Positions 1-11,419 of a stretch of DNA of 64,000 nucleotides are shown one piece after another. The position numbers were made by a program, and so were the translations under genes. The notes beneath the pieces are model-generated. The model was given only the letters and a program-made list of their open reading frames with translations. It was not told the DNA's origin and searched no databases. Within the stretch, counting starts at the first letter, position 1. Every line of letters begins with the position of its first letter. This DNA comes from Planococcus citri (Eukaryota; Arthropoda; Insecta; Hemiptera; Pseudococcidae). Where the stretch lies: the NCBI RefSeq assembly GCF_950023065.1, contig NC_088679.1, forward strand, positions 57,164,001 to 57,228,000, given 5' to 3'.

Positions 1-418
1 TCAAACTAATTCCATCCAAGAGATACAAAAAAAAAAACGTATTGGCATTTAAAGGGCCCACGTATCAGCTTTAAGACTGTGCATACACTTTTTCCACCTT
101 CTTCCACCTTTGGCTATTTTCACGCTTTTTAGATTTTTAGATATGAGTAATAAGAGTCTAAATCTTCAATTTTAGAATAAAAGGCTCTTGAATATTGAAT
201 TTGAGGTTCGTATTGGTATTAGGCAGAGTTGGGGCGATTCAGAATCTCTGAAATGAATCGTGAGGAATCGCAAGGGTCGAGATTCTGAATCCGATTCTTT
301 TTGAAAAAGAATCGCATTTAAAAAGAATCGGATTCTTTTATTTTCGCGAATCGCAATTTTAGCGGCTCTCGATTCTTTTCCAATTTGCGATTCTTTATAT
401 GCATTTTTTTTTTTTTGA

Positions 419-772
419 AAAACAAAAATACTGGCCAATGGTATTTTGCAATCGTTTCGCAAAAGATTTGACCAATTTCTCACTTTGAAGAACAACTCGG
501 AAGCGAATAATGCGATATTAGCTGCGGTCACTCATCCGTCTCATCGGCTTATGTGTTTTAAAACCGAAGAAGAAGATCTCGTGAAACGTCTCCTAATTAA
601 TGCACTTGAAGAACTCGCAGAAAAATCAAACGAAGTTATCAACACAGAAACTAGCAAAACAACAAATCAGTGTGCTGAAAATTCGTCAAACTCCGAAGAT
701 GTCATTTCGAAAACGATGCAGCGACGTACTGGAAAATCTACTCCTTCCATCCCTCCAAGCAAAAGTAAATGA
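419..772 (+). pseudogene. hAT transposase fragment
   Basis: This open stretch has no credible start codon; the frame opens after a stop at 416-418. It reads ILQSFRKRFDQFL, then NNAILAAVTHPSHRL, then LLINALEELAEK. In hAT transposases the segment N..ILAAV.HP.FKL lies in the C-terminal part of the RNase-H-like fold, ahead of the dimerisation region. The catalytic residues and the BED zinc finger are absent, so this is a piece of about 110 residues from a protein that normally has 500-700. An apparent donor (GTAAAT) lies near its end. It sits just inside the left terminus of the hAT element, which supports the assignment. It is not functional alone. Confidence 0.65.
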
Positions 773-1429
773 CGTTGATTCTATTCTATTTCCAATTTTC
801 CACTTTTATTTCATAAAAATTGATTTCTTCAGGCTGACCCTTTGTACCATAGACAGGAAAAATAAGTAAAATTTAATCGAGTAAACAATTACAAAAACTA
901 TCGAGAACATTTGGTCTTCATATTTTCCATCATGAAAAAAAAATTTTCACAAAACTTTTAAAAAACTAGGTACACACTTTCTAACGCTTTTGGGGAAAAC
1001 GTATTTTCAAGGGCTTTTTTTGTGGGGGAGCGCAGGGGGGCGCGTTTCAAAATATGAAGAAATTACTATAACAACCTAAACAATAAAAGAATTTGAAAAA
1101 AAAATGAAAAAAATGTTTGTAAATTGTAAAAACATGTTGAAAATTTAAGAATGTTTGTTTAGAATTCGGAAAAATTGTTCAAAATTGTCAAAATTACAGA
1201 AAAAGCAGTTCAAAATGTTCAAATTGTTGAAAAATGTTCAAACATTGAGAAAATTGTTCAAAAGTACGAAAACATGCCAAAAATTTAGAAAAATTAGCTT
1301 ATTGCTCAAAATTGTTTGAAATGAGGGGGAAAATGCAAAATTTGAGAACATTTTTCACAGCATGAGAGAAAATGTTAAAATTTGCAAAAAAATCTTGAAT
1401 ACCTTACCTTGCAAAAATTGTTTAATATA

Positions 1430-2155
1430 ATTGAGGCCACTAGAATCAAAGGTGTACTTCTCCACTTTTTTTCGAAAATGAGTTAAGTATGGTTTGGTAT
1501 ACTACAGCATGTGCCGCATCCGATGAAAATGTCAAAATTTGAATTTTGTGCCAGGAAGTATGGTAAAACAGCGTGTAAAGTTGAGTGTTGGAATCAAAAC
1601 TGCACTTTTTTAATGGAGAAGTGCAGTTTTGAAACCAACCTGGCGGAAATTGAATGAAGGACTAATGTTATGCCTTGAAATTAGGCTTGAAATTGAATAA
1701 ATTCATCAAGTGAGGGCCCTTCCCGCCAAAAACACCTTTCATTTTTATTAATAATAATTAATTTTTTTACTTTGAAAAAAAGGGAAAATTATTTCAATTT
1801 CCAAATGAATGGTCTAAAAATGCAGTATTATTTCAATTTCTTAAACTTTACAAGATTTCCTGAACGTTTAGCACTGTATTGCTAAAAAAATTTTGATGAA
1901 ATTCGCTACAAAGATATATTAAGTGTAAGGTTGGAGACAAAACTGCACTTCTCCAAACTTGAAGCGGCTCAGGAACTCTTATGGCAACGTGTAGGGTAAA
2001 ACAAACATGCGGGTCACTATCAGCATGTTGGTACAAAAATATTAGACGTATTACCTCGGTATTTTATGTTACGATGAATGCTAGGGAGGTTTTTTGCGTT
2101 TTTCTCAAAAAGTTCAAAAATGGAGAAGTACACTTTTGATGCTAGTGGCCTCAAT
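1430..2155. mobile_element. TA-flanked miniature TIR element nested in the hAT
   Basis: The left end ATTGAGGCCACTAG and the right end CTAGTGGCCTCAAT are inverted and flanked by TA (1428-1429, 2156-2157), as in the Tc1/mariner superfamily. An AATT duplication with ends at GAGGCC would fit equally well. The arms continue imperfectly for about 45 bp. Inside are smaller inverted blocks built on CTGCACTTCTCC (around 1600-1640 and 1940-1960). There is no coding sequence. Confidence 0.75.
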
Positions 2156-2345
2156 TATACATAAATATTTCAAAAACGTTGAATTTCTAAAAACATATTC
2201 GTGGTAAGTAACTTTTTCAAAAAATTTTGATTTTTTTCAGGTCAAAATTATTTAAATACAAAATTTATCAAGATTGCCACATTAACATTTTTTTTTGAAA
2301 AGCAAACAAAAAGTGATCAACATTTTTCATTTCAAAAAGATGTAA

Positions 2346-2628
2346 AGGCCTTTTTATAATGACCGTAGCATTTTACGTTTTTTTCTACGGCAAAAGTTAA
2401 TTTCATGTATTACAACGGAGGCATTTATAATGGTAAAAAATTTCAAAATGCTATTTTTGCGGAAAAGTGAAATTAATTTTACTTTGCCGTACTTTTTACC
2501 ATAGAATTAATCGTAAGAAGCTACGGCAAAGTAAAATTAATTTTACTATTTACTTTGCCGTAAAAAAAGCACTTTGAAATTTTTCAAATTTTTGCCTTAG
2601 AAAAAAACGTAGCATTATAAAAAGGCCT
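2346..2628. mobile_element. Harbinger/Tourist-like MITE, 283 bp
   Basis: The termini AGGCCTTTTTATAATG (2346) and its exact complement (ending 2628) are flanked by the 3-bp duplication TAA at 2343-2345 and 2629-2631. Three-base TWA duplications and a purine-GGC start are typical of PIF/Harbinger. The inverted similarity extends inward through a TTTTTTTCTACGGCAAAA block. The interior repeats TACGGCAAAGTA-like words in both directions. It has no ORF. It sits inside the hAT element and is therefore younger than it. Confidence 0.8.
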
Positions 2629-3326
2629 TAAGAAACGTCTCATCTCAAATATGAAAGATGATTTGCCCTGATAATGACTCCACAAAGAGCAATTTTTCAA
2701 GCAACAAAAAAATAATTTAGGTAGGTACTTCAATTCATAGAACATGGACCGTTTTATATTCATTTTATTTATTTACTGACGGAGTAGGAGTACTTAGTAA
2801 AATAAAACAGTGATATAAGAATCGCAAAAAGAATCGCGATTCTCTTATGAAAAGAATCGAAATTCTCAGAATCGGATTCTTTTTTCAGAAGAATCGCGGG
2901 CAAAAGAGTTCGATTCGATAAATCAAAGAATCGCCCCAACTCTGGTATTAGGTTAAATTTTTAATCCAAGTTTGACAGTAGAGTCGATTTTGTCCTAATG
3001 AAGGAGGGGTGGAGGGAGTACTAAAACTGAAAATTTTCAAAATTATGGGCATTAAAATGATGTTTTTGTTAAAATGGGTAGGTTACATTTTTAATCCAAT
3101 TTTGACAGAACTCCGGGGGGGGGGGGGGGTACCAAAAACTAAACATTTTCAAAAATGATACATACCTATTGATTTCTGTATCAGTTTAAAATGGAAAACT
3201 TACATCTCGTGTGTATATAATTGGTATTGCTTGTATTAATAATAAATTTGTTTCTTTTGTAAGATGTTTACATACAGGCAATTATATGTACATGTACTTG
3301 CGAGGTACAAAATTGAAATTCAATAG

Positions 3327-4030
3327 CGGTACTGCAAAAAAAAAGTCTCGTTGACTTACATCAAAGAAAATTCGGGAGAATCGGATAAAACACCGGATGA
3401 TATAATCCAGACTGCGATAACCATATTTTGTTCACATTTATGGCAACGCTGGCAGGTAGTAAACTACTCGCACGAAAAATTCATTAAAAAATTCTCATCC
3501 TGGCTCGACCAAACTATCATCTTTTCAACAACGTTCACAACAGCTTCACAAAGTAAGAATCGTGTTTAAGAAATGTTCACATCTATAAAAAAATATCATT
3601 TCAAGTACCTACAATTTTGTTTTTATGGTGTATTTCAGCTCCTACACTTGCTACTACTAGAAAAAAACGCGGTCGCGGTCGTCCTAAAAAAACGTTTGAA
3701 AGTGGAAGTAAAACTACTAAAAGAAGAATTACTAAAGAATTAATCGAAAAATCAGACCCCAAAGAGTTGGTTTTTGCTACCGCAACTACGCTGAACAAAG
3801 AAGGAAGAAGATCGACTACAAAGCTACTTAAAGAATGTATAGAAAATTCACCCATGAGACCAAGGAGAATATTGCGAGTGTATAAACGAGATCCAATTGT
3901 ACATACAATACACGCCATGCCGCGTATTGGTCCAATTTCCAACAAGATTTCAATACTTGATACACAGAAAAAATCCTCTCTTTGCGGTCTAGAATTTTGT
4001 TTTCTTCAAGTTTCGGACAAAAACATGTGA
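3327..4030 (+). pseudogene. Two-exon AT-hook protein fragment, probably transposon-derived
   Basis: Exon 1 is open from 3327 to a GTAAGA donor at 3553. A TTTCAG acceptor ends at 3638, and exon 2 runs from 3639 to a stop at 4028-4030. The join is in phase. Exon 2 opens with the basic stretch KKRGRGRPKK, a textbook AT-hook, followed by a lysine/arginine-rich region (TKRRITKELIEK) and a helical stretch around STTKLLKECIENSPMR. AT-hooks bind the minor groove of AT-rich DNA, so the product would act in the nucleus. From memory, a basic GRP-K-F..S.R.KRR block of this kind recurs in unnamed invertebrate transposon proteins, the same group recalled for 18,089-18,698. That link is inference. No initiator ATG is visible and the end is probably out of the true frame. 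Confidence 0.4.
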
Positions 4031-6893
4031 ATGTGATCAACTTTGTCTGTTTTTTTTTTTTTTTTTTTTTTTTTTGTAATAAGGTAACGTTTTGTGGTAG
4101 GTAAGGCCTACCTATCAAGGAAATCGTTCGCAAGATAGGTCTAAGGTGCTGCAACAATCCGCAGGCATACACAGATAAGAGAGAAAAGTATATTGTTGAA
4201 GTGTCTGTTCAAAGTTCGAAATTTTCTTTCAGTCCCCAAGTTCTATAATTCTGATTATGAAAATTTCGACACAAGAACACCGCAAAAAACTAGAATAAAT
4301 CGCTGAAATCATGTCAAGCTTTCGAAAATGACTATTGACTTTTTGATACTTCGTCAGACTTTTCTATTCGCTTGGAATTTCAAACATTAAGTTGACTCAG
4401 TTGACCAGTTGTAAGCAAAAAACACATCCATGATGCAAAATTCTCCTCGGAGGGGAGACTTGGCCCTCATATTTTCTTCACAACTGCACCTCCTGAAGGA
4501 AGACACCGAAACCACCGTAGGAAAACTAAAAAAGAACATTCTACTTGGAAAAAACATCAGTTTGGAAAAATTAGCATCCCTGCTAGTTTGACAGCTGGAT
4601 ATCATTTTTTTCCCATACACAACTTACGTTACACACACGGTGATTCCTTACATCTGCCAAGTAGCAAACGACGTTTCATCGCTCAACACACACTCATCGT
4701 TGCATTTCCTTCTGCTTTTTCCTATTTGGTCGAATTACGTAAATTAGATCAACTCGAGTCGAAAATCTAATTCCATTTTCGTTCTCTCGCCGGGCGCCAC
4801 AGCGATGACGACGACACGACTGATGACACGTCCAGCGATGTTCAAAATTCAATCCATCTCAAACACGTACATCGGTTTATCATACCCTGCATAGTGCATA
4901 TCCATTTACTCTCACATTCGCACATTATACCATCACCAAAAACGAAAGCTGAAAACGATTAAAGTAAAAAGGGAAACAAACATCGCAGTAAAAGGCTACA
5001 CACTATCCAGGCAAAATAAATAGCCCATATCGCATTCTCTTTAGAACATCTCAATCGTCGAACAGCTCGTTAGAAAATTTTCAAGCTCGAAAAAAAAAGC
5101 ACAAAAATAACGTAATAAACCAAAAAACCCTACCCCCGTATAGGTTATATAAGAAATTTTTAGTAGGTATAAACGTACATAGTATACGTAGAGTATATCG
5201 AAAAAAGACTACTTTTGACCATAACAGTAAACATTTATTGCTAACGATTCGATACAACGTTATCACACTGATTTCCCTTCCATTTATTTGCCGTTACAGG
5301 GCTCGCAAAAAAGAAATTTATTTTTATTTTGGCGCGGTTCGAAGGCCATTCCGAGTATATTCTAAAATAAAATGTATTATTTAACCGTAGTCGAATTAGC
5401 ATTTTTATATTTCGCATTTACAATAATTTTTTCACCCAATGCACCGGCAACCAACATATATAGGAAGAGTTCGCCACTGCGAGTTTTCATCATCGTATAT
5501 TTACTTTGATACCACCGATATCAACTTTTTCATTTTTGGGAATAACATTTCCTCGAGTTTTTATCGTTATGTTCATTTTAAACTTTCATCGATGGTCAAA
5601 ATGGTAAAAAAAAAATCAACAAGCGATCTGTGTGCTGATTGCAAGAGGGGGTATTTGCTTCCAGATTGATACCATTGGATTTACAATTTCAAGAAAGCTC
5701 CCAGAAGAAATAAGTTCTGAAAATTTACATCTCTCGTAAATATTTTTTACCTTATATTCCAGGCGATTAGCAGCACACACTGCAGTAAAAGATTTATAAT
5801 ACACACCGGAAGAATTTACGCATTAATCGCGAAATAAGGTATTTTGCATATAAATTAAAACGCAAAATAAGGGCTCGAGCGGGACGAGGGAGTACGTCTT
5901 GTCGTCTTATCTATTGACATTGTTTCCTCTTCTAATTGAAATTGTAATCGCAACGAAGCTCGAGCTCAAGGTACGAGAAACCCGTCGAGTATTTTGCACG
6001 GTGAAAGGGGGAGATGGAGAGAGTTCGCAGTTGGTTTAGTTTTACAAGAAGAAAGCTGTCGTACGAAAATATTGCGAGAATTTAAAATCGGAGCAACCTT
6101 TTCACCCCTGGTTATATAAGAACGCTAATCGAGGTAGTTTTATTCGTGAACTAATGTATAAGTGAAACGATGTAAGCCACCTGGGGTCAATAACGACGAC
6201 GATGGCGCGAGAGTGTGCGTGTGAGCGAGATACGCGACTTTTTTGGCACATTTACTCGCTGCAAATCGTGTACGAGTATAGGAGAAGAAACGAGAACGAA
6301 TTGACTGGAAAGTGGAGTTTTTCACAAAAGGGAAGCTTTAAAAGTATTAGAAAGGTTGTTTTACAAATTGTCATCATTTATATGGACGATCGAGAAACAT
6401 TTATTTGATCGGCGGACGCAGGACGGACGCGGAGCAAGCTGCAGGGCGCATTAAGAGACACAAAAGGGAAATGACACATTCGAAGGTGACAGCCTTCTTC
6501 TTTGATTGTTTTAGTAGCTCGTTCTCGGGCTAAGGGTGGCCAATTAAAGAGTGAAAAATAGCTTCGTTAAAAACGTGTCCGTTTAATGCTCCGTGTAGTG
6601 GAGTTTTTCACGAGTCACCTACAAGGTTTTGTGCATTTTGGGTAAAAGTTTTCTTGAGTTTTGTACTCGGAGGTTCTGTAGCTAATTATACATACTAGAA
6701 TGTGTGTACAGGAATACATGTACCAAGAATCCAGCAATCAATCAAAAATACTTGAAAAGCAAAATTTCCGCCGACCAAAAAAAAAAAAAAAAACTCACAA
6801 AAAAACGAAAAGAATTGTCAATAAAAATCTGCTATTCTAAACTTCTTGGAGTAAGTACCCGAATTCCCATTAACAATATTTATAATAATGTAC

Positions 6894-6924
<31 letters not shown>

Positions 6925-6932
6925 CTCGCGAT
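4031..6932. other. Non-coding stretch, host-like
   Basis: There is a 25-base poly-T run near 4050. After that the sequence is of mixed composition without terminal repeats or long convincing ORFs. Open frames of 60-80 codons here lack family motifs and splice context. The stretch 5,870-6,620 is richer in CG dinucleotides than its surroundings and could hold regulatory DNA, but no specific site can be named. From 6,760 A-rich runs begin that belong to the inverted repeat that follows. Confidence 0.5.
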
Positions 6933-7945
6933 ATCCATCAAAAATACTTTTAAAAAGCAAAATTACCGCCAACCCAAAAAAAAAAAAAAACTTGCATAAA
7001 AAATAAGGAATTGTCAACAAAAATCTGCTGAGATTCCGCGTTTAGACATCGAGCTGTACACATCTCTTAAATACCTACTGTCTGAAAATTATTTTGCATA
7101 GCAATCTACCTATGGTGTACCCTGATGGCTCATCTCAGTCATTCGTTTTCCTGGTAATGAAAATTGAGGGCAAAAAACCAAGCCCGATCACATTGTTCAA
7201 ATTCTTTATCGGCATTGGCCCTTCTATAACAATCAAGAACCTCCACAACAAATCTTATTTAATCAAATCTCCAGTATGTCAAGAAGCAGCAATTCAAAGA
7301 AAAACCTTATGTGGTGATGCAAAGATTGTAATAGCTAAACATGAACATTTCAATAAATCAAAAGGCACAATTTATAGTACCGACCTTCAAGACCTCAATA
7401 CAGAGGAACTCTCTGAATTCCACAAAGATAACAACCGACATCTGCTAAGTAACTTTAATGAAAAAATTTATGATATTGAAACACCGCCAAGCAATTATCA
7501 TTCAGCAGTTGTGATCAGGAATTGATATGGAATTTCAAATTAATTTGGTACTTACCAAAATAAAATATCCACAAGTTTGAGAACTGAATTGAAAAAACGG
7601 GCCAAGCGCTGGCAGAATTCATCGGTCTAGTTTTTCAATTCAGTTCTCAAACTTGTGGATATTTTATTTTGGTAAGTACCTACCAAATTAATTTGAAATT
7701 CCACATCAATTCTTGATCAGGGTATAATAATCTAGAAATTATAAACACCCCCCCCCCCCAACAAAAAAAAACTGCTGAATGATAATTGCTTGGCGATGTT
7801 TCAATATCATGAATTTTTTCATTGAAGTTACTAAGCAGATTTTTGTTGACAATTCTTTTTGTTTCTTTGTACGTTTTTTTCCCTGTTTTTTTTTTTTTTT
7901 TTTGGTTGGCGGTAATTTTGCTTTTTAAAAGTATTTTTGATGGAT
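6933..7945. repeat. Asymmetric inverted duplication (palindrome) around 7,613
   Basis: The innermost arms, about 7527-7596 and 7631-7705, are almost perfect complements separated by about 34 bp. The only change is a 4-bp insertion. Further out, 7435-7540 pairs with 7690-7850, and 6934-7030 pairs with 7840-7944. The right arm lacks the LINE ORF1 segment (7094-7435) present in the left arm. A-rich tracts in the left arm face T-rich tracts in the right. No target duplication was found. Confidence 0.85.
7094..7525 (+). pseudogene. LINE ORF1 (Gag-like) fragment, Jockey-type
   Basis: The frame encodes about 140 residues with the block KNLHNKSYLIKSPVC, then VIAKHEHFNKSKGTIYSTDL, then LNTEELSEFHKDN. 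This is the order seen in the RNA-binding ORF1 proteins of Jockey-like non-LTR retrotransposons: a GIGP..I..L.N..YLI segment, a basic H..LN.SKG.I...DL segment, and an acidic EEL..ELKDQ segment. The zinc knuckles that normally follow are missing, and the sequence runs into the inner palindrome arm instead. The product would normally coat the retrotransposon RNA. The apparent start is not an ATG. Truncation at both ends shows it is dead. Confidence 0.65.
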
Positions 7946-8052
7946 CTATACTCTCAGAATATTGCATATTTCAAATTTAAATGAAAAGGTACTACAACAA
8001 TTAAAATATTTTATTCACTGGAATTTTTGCTATTAATTTTCCACAAATAATA

Positions 8053-8362
8053 ACTAATCAAGTAGAAACTCACCAAAAATAACTCAGTTAGGTAATTAAA
8101 ATTGTAAAAATTATCACTTTTCAGAAAGTTGAATAACTCGTAATTGTCAATAAAGAATAAAAGCTGAAAGTTAAAACTGGAATTTCTGTAGGTAAGTATA
8201 ATTTTTGTTAAATAATTACTAATCAAGTTGAAACTCAACAATAATAACTAACTCAATTAATTAAAATGGTGAAAAATTTGCACTTTGCAGAAAGTTAAAT
8301 AACTTGCAACTGTCAATAAAGAATAAAAGCAAAAGCTGAAAGTTGAAACTGGAATTTCTGTA
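8053..8362. repeat. Tandem duplication, period about 165 bp
   Basis: Copy 1 (8053-8190) and copy 2 (8218-8362) share the same order of words: ACTAATCAAGT.GAAACTCA, AATTAAAAT.GT.AAAA, CAGAAAGTT.AATAACT, TGTCAATAAAGAATAAAAGC and ACTGGAATTTCTGTA. They differ by substitutions and a 6-bp insertion. Both are AT-rich and non-coding. Confidence 0.85.
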
Positions 8363-8724
8363 TAAAAATGAAAAACAGGTTCACCTAACTATTGAAAAAA
8401 AAAGTCATGTTTACATGATGAGCAATTTTTTTGTTTATCTATCCTCAGAAATTGATTCTCATAATTCCATCCCCTCCCCCCTCTCATGAAAATACACATT
8501 GCGCCTTCTGAATAGGATAGGATCATATGATCTTCCTTTTACAAATAGTATAGTTTTAGTACTATTTGTTCTCTTGTCGCCATTCTTCATTTCTTCATAC
8601 TTAGTCAGTCAAGAACATTTTAATTTAAATCATATATGTATTATTCATTTCAAGTATTATGGCATTTCAAGGATACAGAATACTGAAAAAAACTCGTACC
8701 AAAAATGGAAATAATAATACTGTG

Positions 8725-8990
8725 ATGCCATATGCCAGGAACACTTTGCCAGCATATCGAGTGAGTATTTTCATTAGGTACACTGTTGTGTATACCTAAC
8801 TATAATTACTTCATTTTAAGATAAACTATACCAACATGGTTGCTTTTTTCAGAGAAGCGCCAGAGCGCAATCTCTTCTAGAAATAGGTAAAGATTGGCCC
8901 AAAGAGGATGCCAACTACCCAACGGTTTTCATTTCAACCTCCAAATACCAAGAATCCAGCAATAGTCTGCAAAAATTCAACCATAGGTAG
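8725..8990 (+). CDS. Possible two-exon short ORF (57 residues)
   Basis: An ATG at 8725 opens a 12-codon exon ending at a GTGAGT donor (8761). A TTTTTTCAG acceptor ends at 8852, and the second exon continues in phase for 45 codons to TAG at 8988-8990. The peptide starts MPYARNTLPAYR and has a basic N-terminal half. No family was recognised. The splice sites and phase agree, but the ORF is short enough to arise by chance, and the region also shares an 18-bp word with 6,720. It may be a fragment of a repeated gene. Confidence 0.2.
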
Positions 8991-10887
8991 TATACTTGAA
9001 GCGATTGCCCATTCAATTAGTTGATGAATGGGAATGTTCAAGAATAAATTCTGATCAAGTCAAATTTGGCGGACATTGACCCAATTAACATAATAGTTTT
9101 GCCCTGTGTGGGGAGGATGTGAGGACACCATACTCGAGGGCTTTGAAACCACCAAAAATGTGTTTTGGATACAGACAACAACAATTGAGAAGAATGTATA
9201 CCTAGAAGTAGAAAATACACCTCCGCGTATTCAGAGTTATTCAAAGATGAGAATATTAGACTCATTCCTTGGTATCTCTGTTACCTACTGTACAAGTAAA
9301 ATTAACCAGACTTAAACAAAGAAACAAGCAATCGATTTCTGTCTGCGAAATTATAAGTAGTAAACGATACTACAGCCAAATACTATCAAAATAAAAACGA
9401 AGTTGGAACTTGAAAGTCATCAACATCTCATCGCGACCTAAGTGAACTATTTTACCCTCTGCTTAGTCAAACGATCTACTTTTTAGTTGAACAGTGACAC
9501 ACGAGTACTTACCTCACTTCGGTAAACATTGAAGAATACCTCAGACTGCAAGCTTATTGTTTTCACCTATGGTGTGGCTATGTGCCATTCTCTGAAGAAA
9601 AAAAACTCTCCTCACGGATGTGATGAATCGAATTCTGAGAAGAGCCAAAACAAGGAACAAAGCAAACCTGCCTAAAATGCAGTTTGGGGTCAAACAGAGT
9701 TCACTTTCCAGGCCAATGCAGGACACGAGCCTGGAATGCATTTAGGAGTAGATACATATGCAAAAGATATTGTGTACATTAACAAATCATCCTCATTGTC
9801 CTGCTCTACATCCCTCTATTGAATACAACTACACACACAGTCATCATGGATATGGAACAATGCATGTACCTACAAGTATACCTGTTATGAGATCTCACTG
9901 CTTTTTCTCCACAGTGCTTGCTTTGGGTACTTTTTTGTTTTCAAAAATTAATGTTTGAATTTACTTTTATTAATATCATTTTTACTTGTTTTCATTTTCA
10001 ATTTTTTGTCTTCAGTTTTATTTCTGCATTTTTTCTTGTCAGATTTTCATTAAATTTTATTTTATTTTTTTTTGTTTTGATGTCTGTCAATTTTCTTCGC
10101 TAATAGTTCTGTTTTTACTTTTATCATCATCATTTCTTATTGTGTTCTGCTGTCGCCTAGCGCCTACTTGTCTGGCTCAGTATTTTAAAAATTTTACCGT
10201 TTTTCTTCTTAAATTAAGTATTGAGTATAATGAGTATAATGGATCCGCTGCAAGACCAATTGTTGTGTCTTGCAGGTGGAGTTCAGTAAATACGTACTTC
10301 ATATTTTTAAATCATTAGGTATCATTCTTAATAATAATTGTAATAATAATCATTTAGCAGAGGCGGAGGCTGAAGCTTTACTATATGAAGAGAACATTGA
10401 TTGCACTGAAGAAGAAAAAATTATTAGTCGAACAGATAATGATAATGCTGATTCGAACACTTCAAATAGCCCAAAAACGAATGAAGAGAACAAGAAGTGT
10501 GATTTTGTTAAGTTTTTTGATTGATGGACGGATTAATCAATTGTTGAAGGTACAATATATGTTAAGTAGGTACTCCTAATTTTAGATTGTTCTCCGTACT
10601 CATAAACAGACGTTTATTTCATACATCAAGCTTATTTTAAATATTGCTTTTACTTTTAAAATAAAAACGACTTGAAAATGATTGTAAATAATTTCTTATT
10701 TTTCACTGAGACGTAATAATTGATGTTTCTAATTATAATTAATCTCTGTTTTTTCATTATCATTATCCATACAATTGTTATTTGAGGTGTTCTTAAATTA
10801 TCAATAAAATAACAATACTAACAATACCTTCTGTCAAGTTGATTTTGTTGAAGGTATGTACAATTAATATGTTAAGTCATTCAGACA
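8991..10887. other. Non-coding stretch with weak ORFs
   Basis: No terminal repeats or family motifs are seen. An open frame at 10,270-10,524 encodes an acidic Asn/Glu-rich peptide (LAEAEAEALLYEEN) ahead of a GTAAGT-like site. It could be an exon but nothing confirms it. The region 9,960-10,140 is strongly T-rich. Confidence 0.4.
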
Positions 10888-11028
10888 CCAGATACAGTTA
10901 AAGAAGCAATAATGTGCAATTTATCTGAAAAATGGAAAGATGCAATGAGAGAAAAATATTTGTCAAGTAAAGAAAGCAGTGTGTTGTCCTTGATGGATAA
11001 AAAGCTAGGTTCAAAATTCCCAAAATAA
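10888..11028 (+). pseudogene. Copia-type reverse transcriptase, N-terminal fragment
   Basis: A 46-codon frame reads VKEAIMCNLSEKWKDAMREKY, then SSVLSLMDK, and ends at TAA 11026-11028. Copia (RVT_2) polymerases begin with the consensus EAL.....KW.EAM..E..SL..N.TW.LVD, which this follows: the KWKDAM core and the L..D segment are in register. The catalytic motifs are not present, so it is only the domain's first 45 residues. It lies 20 bp upstream of unrelated gypsy sequence and is part of a scrap heap of retroelement pieces. Confidence 0.5.
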
Positions 11029-11048
11029 CGCATCCAGGTACCTTGAAA

Positions 11049-11398
11049 ATGGATGCCACACAGTTGAAAGATCTACTTATGGCGCTTCAAAAACAACATG
11101 AAGAATCATACTCGCAAATCACTGGAAGAGGTACTCAAAACCAAACCAGGATCATCAAGTAAAAGTAATCAAGATAATTATACTTTAACAAAATTTGATT
11201 CTTTTAATTCAAAAATTGAAAGCTTCACATCATACATAGAACGTTTTGAAAATCATCTCGCTTTTATCAACCTTCAAAACGAAAATAAAAAAGCTCAACT
11301 GTTGCTTGAATCCGTGGAAGCAGAACATTATAACAATTTGGCTGCATTCTTGGGGCCTGAAAAACCAGTTAACAAGCTCATGTACGTATGTAGATTTT
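11049..11398 (+). pseudogene. Gypsy (Ty3)-type Gag fragment, frameshifted
   Basis: An ATG at 11049 (MDATQLKDLLMALQKQHEES) opens a frame that is closed by a frameshift near 11,140. The protein continues in another frame with KFDSFNSKIESFTSYIERFENH, AQLLLESVEAEHYNNLAAFL and KPVNKLMY. The order F..F.....F..Y..R.E....., then KA.LLL......Y..L..L..P, is the capsid-like Gag of Ty3/gypsy elements. Gag would form the intracellular particle. No zinc knuckle or protease follows. Within 25 bases the sequence jumps to integrase, so protease, reverse transcriptase and RNase H are deleted. Confidence 0.7.
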
Positions 11399-11419
11399 AA
11401 ATTTCAACTGACAAAACTT

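Larger units (their letters stand above)
224..2944 (+). mobile_element. hAT-superfamily DNA transposon, non-autonomous, with nested insertions
   Basis: Perfect 17-bp terminal inverted repeats run from 224-240 (CAGAGTTGGGGCGATTC) to 2928-2944. They are flanked by an exact 8-bp target duplication GTATTAGG at 216-223 and 2945-2952. A CAGAG-type terminus with an 8-bp duplication is the hAT hallmark. The subterminal 100 bp on both sides are dense in the words GAATCG and CGATTC in both orientations, as expected for transposase binding sites. The interior keeps only a short transposase remnant (419-772) and is otherwise AT-rich filler carrying two younger miniature elements at 1430-2155 and 2346-2628. 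Transposition would depend on a transposase supplied by another copy. Confidence 0.93.

Noticed and set aside
9038..9741. ORFs of 65-75 codons on both strands
   Set aside because: No family motifs, start context or splice partners, and of a length expected by chance.
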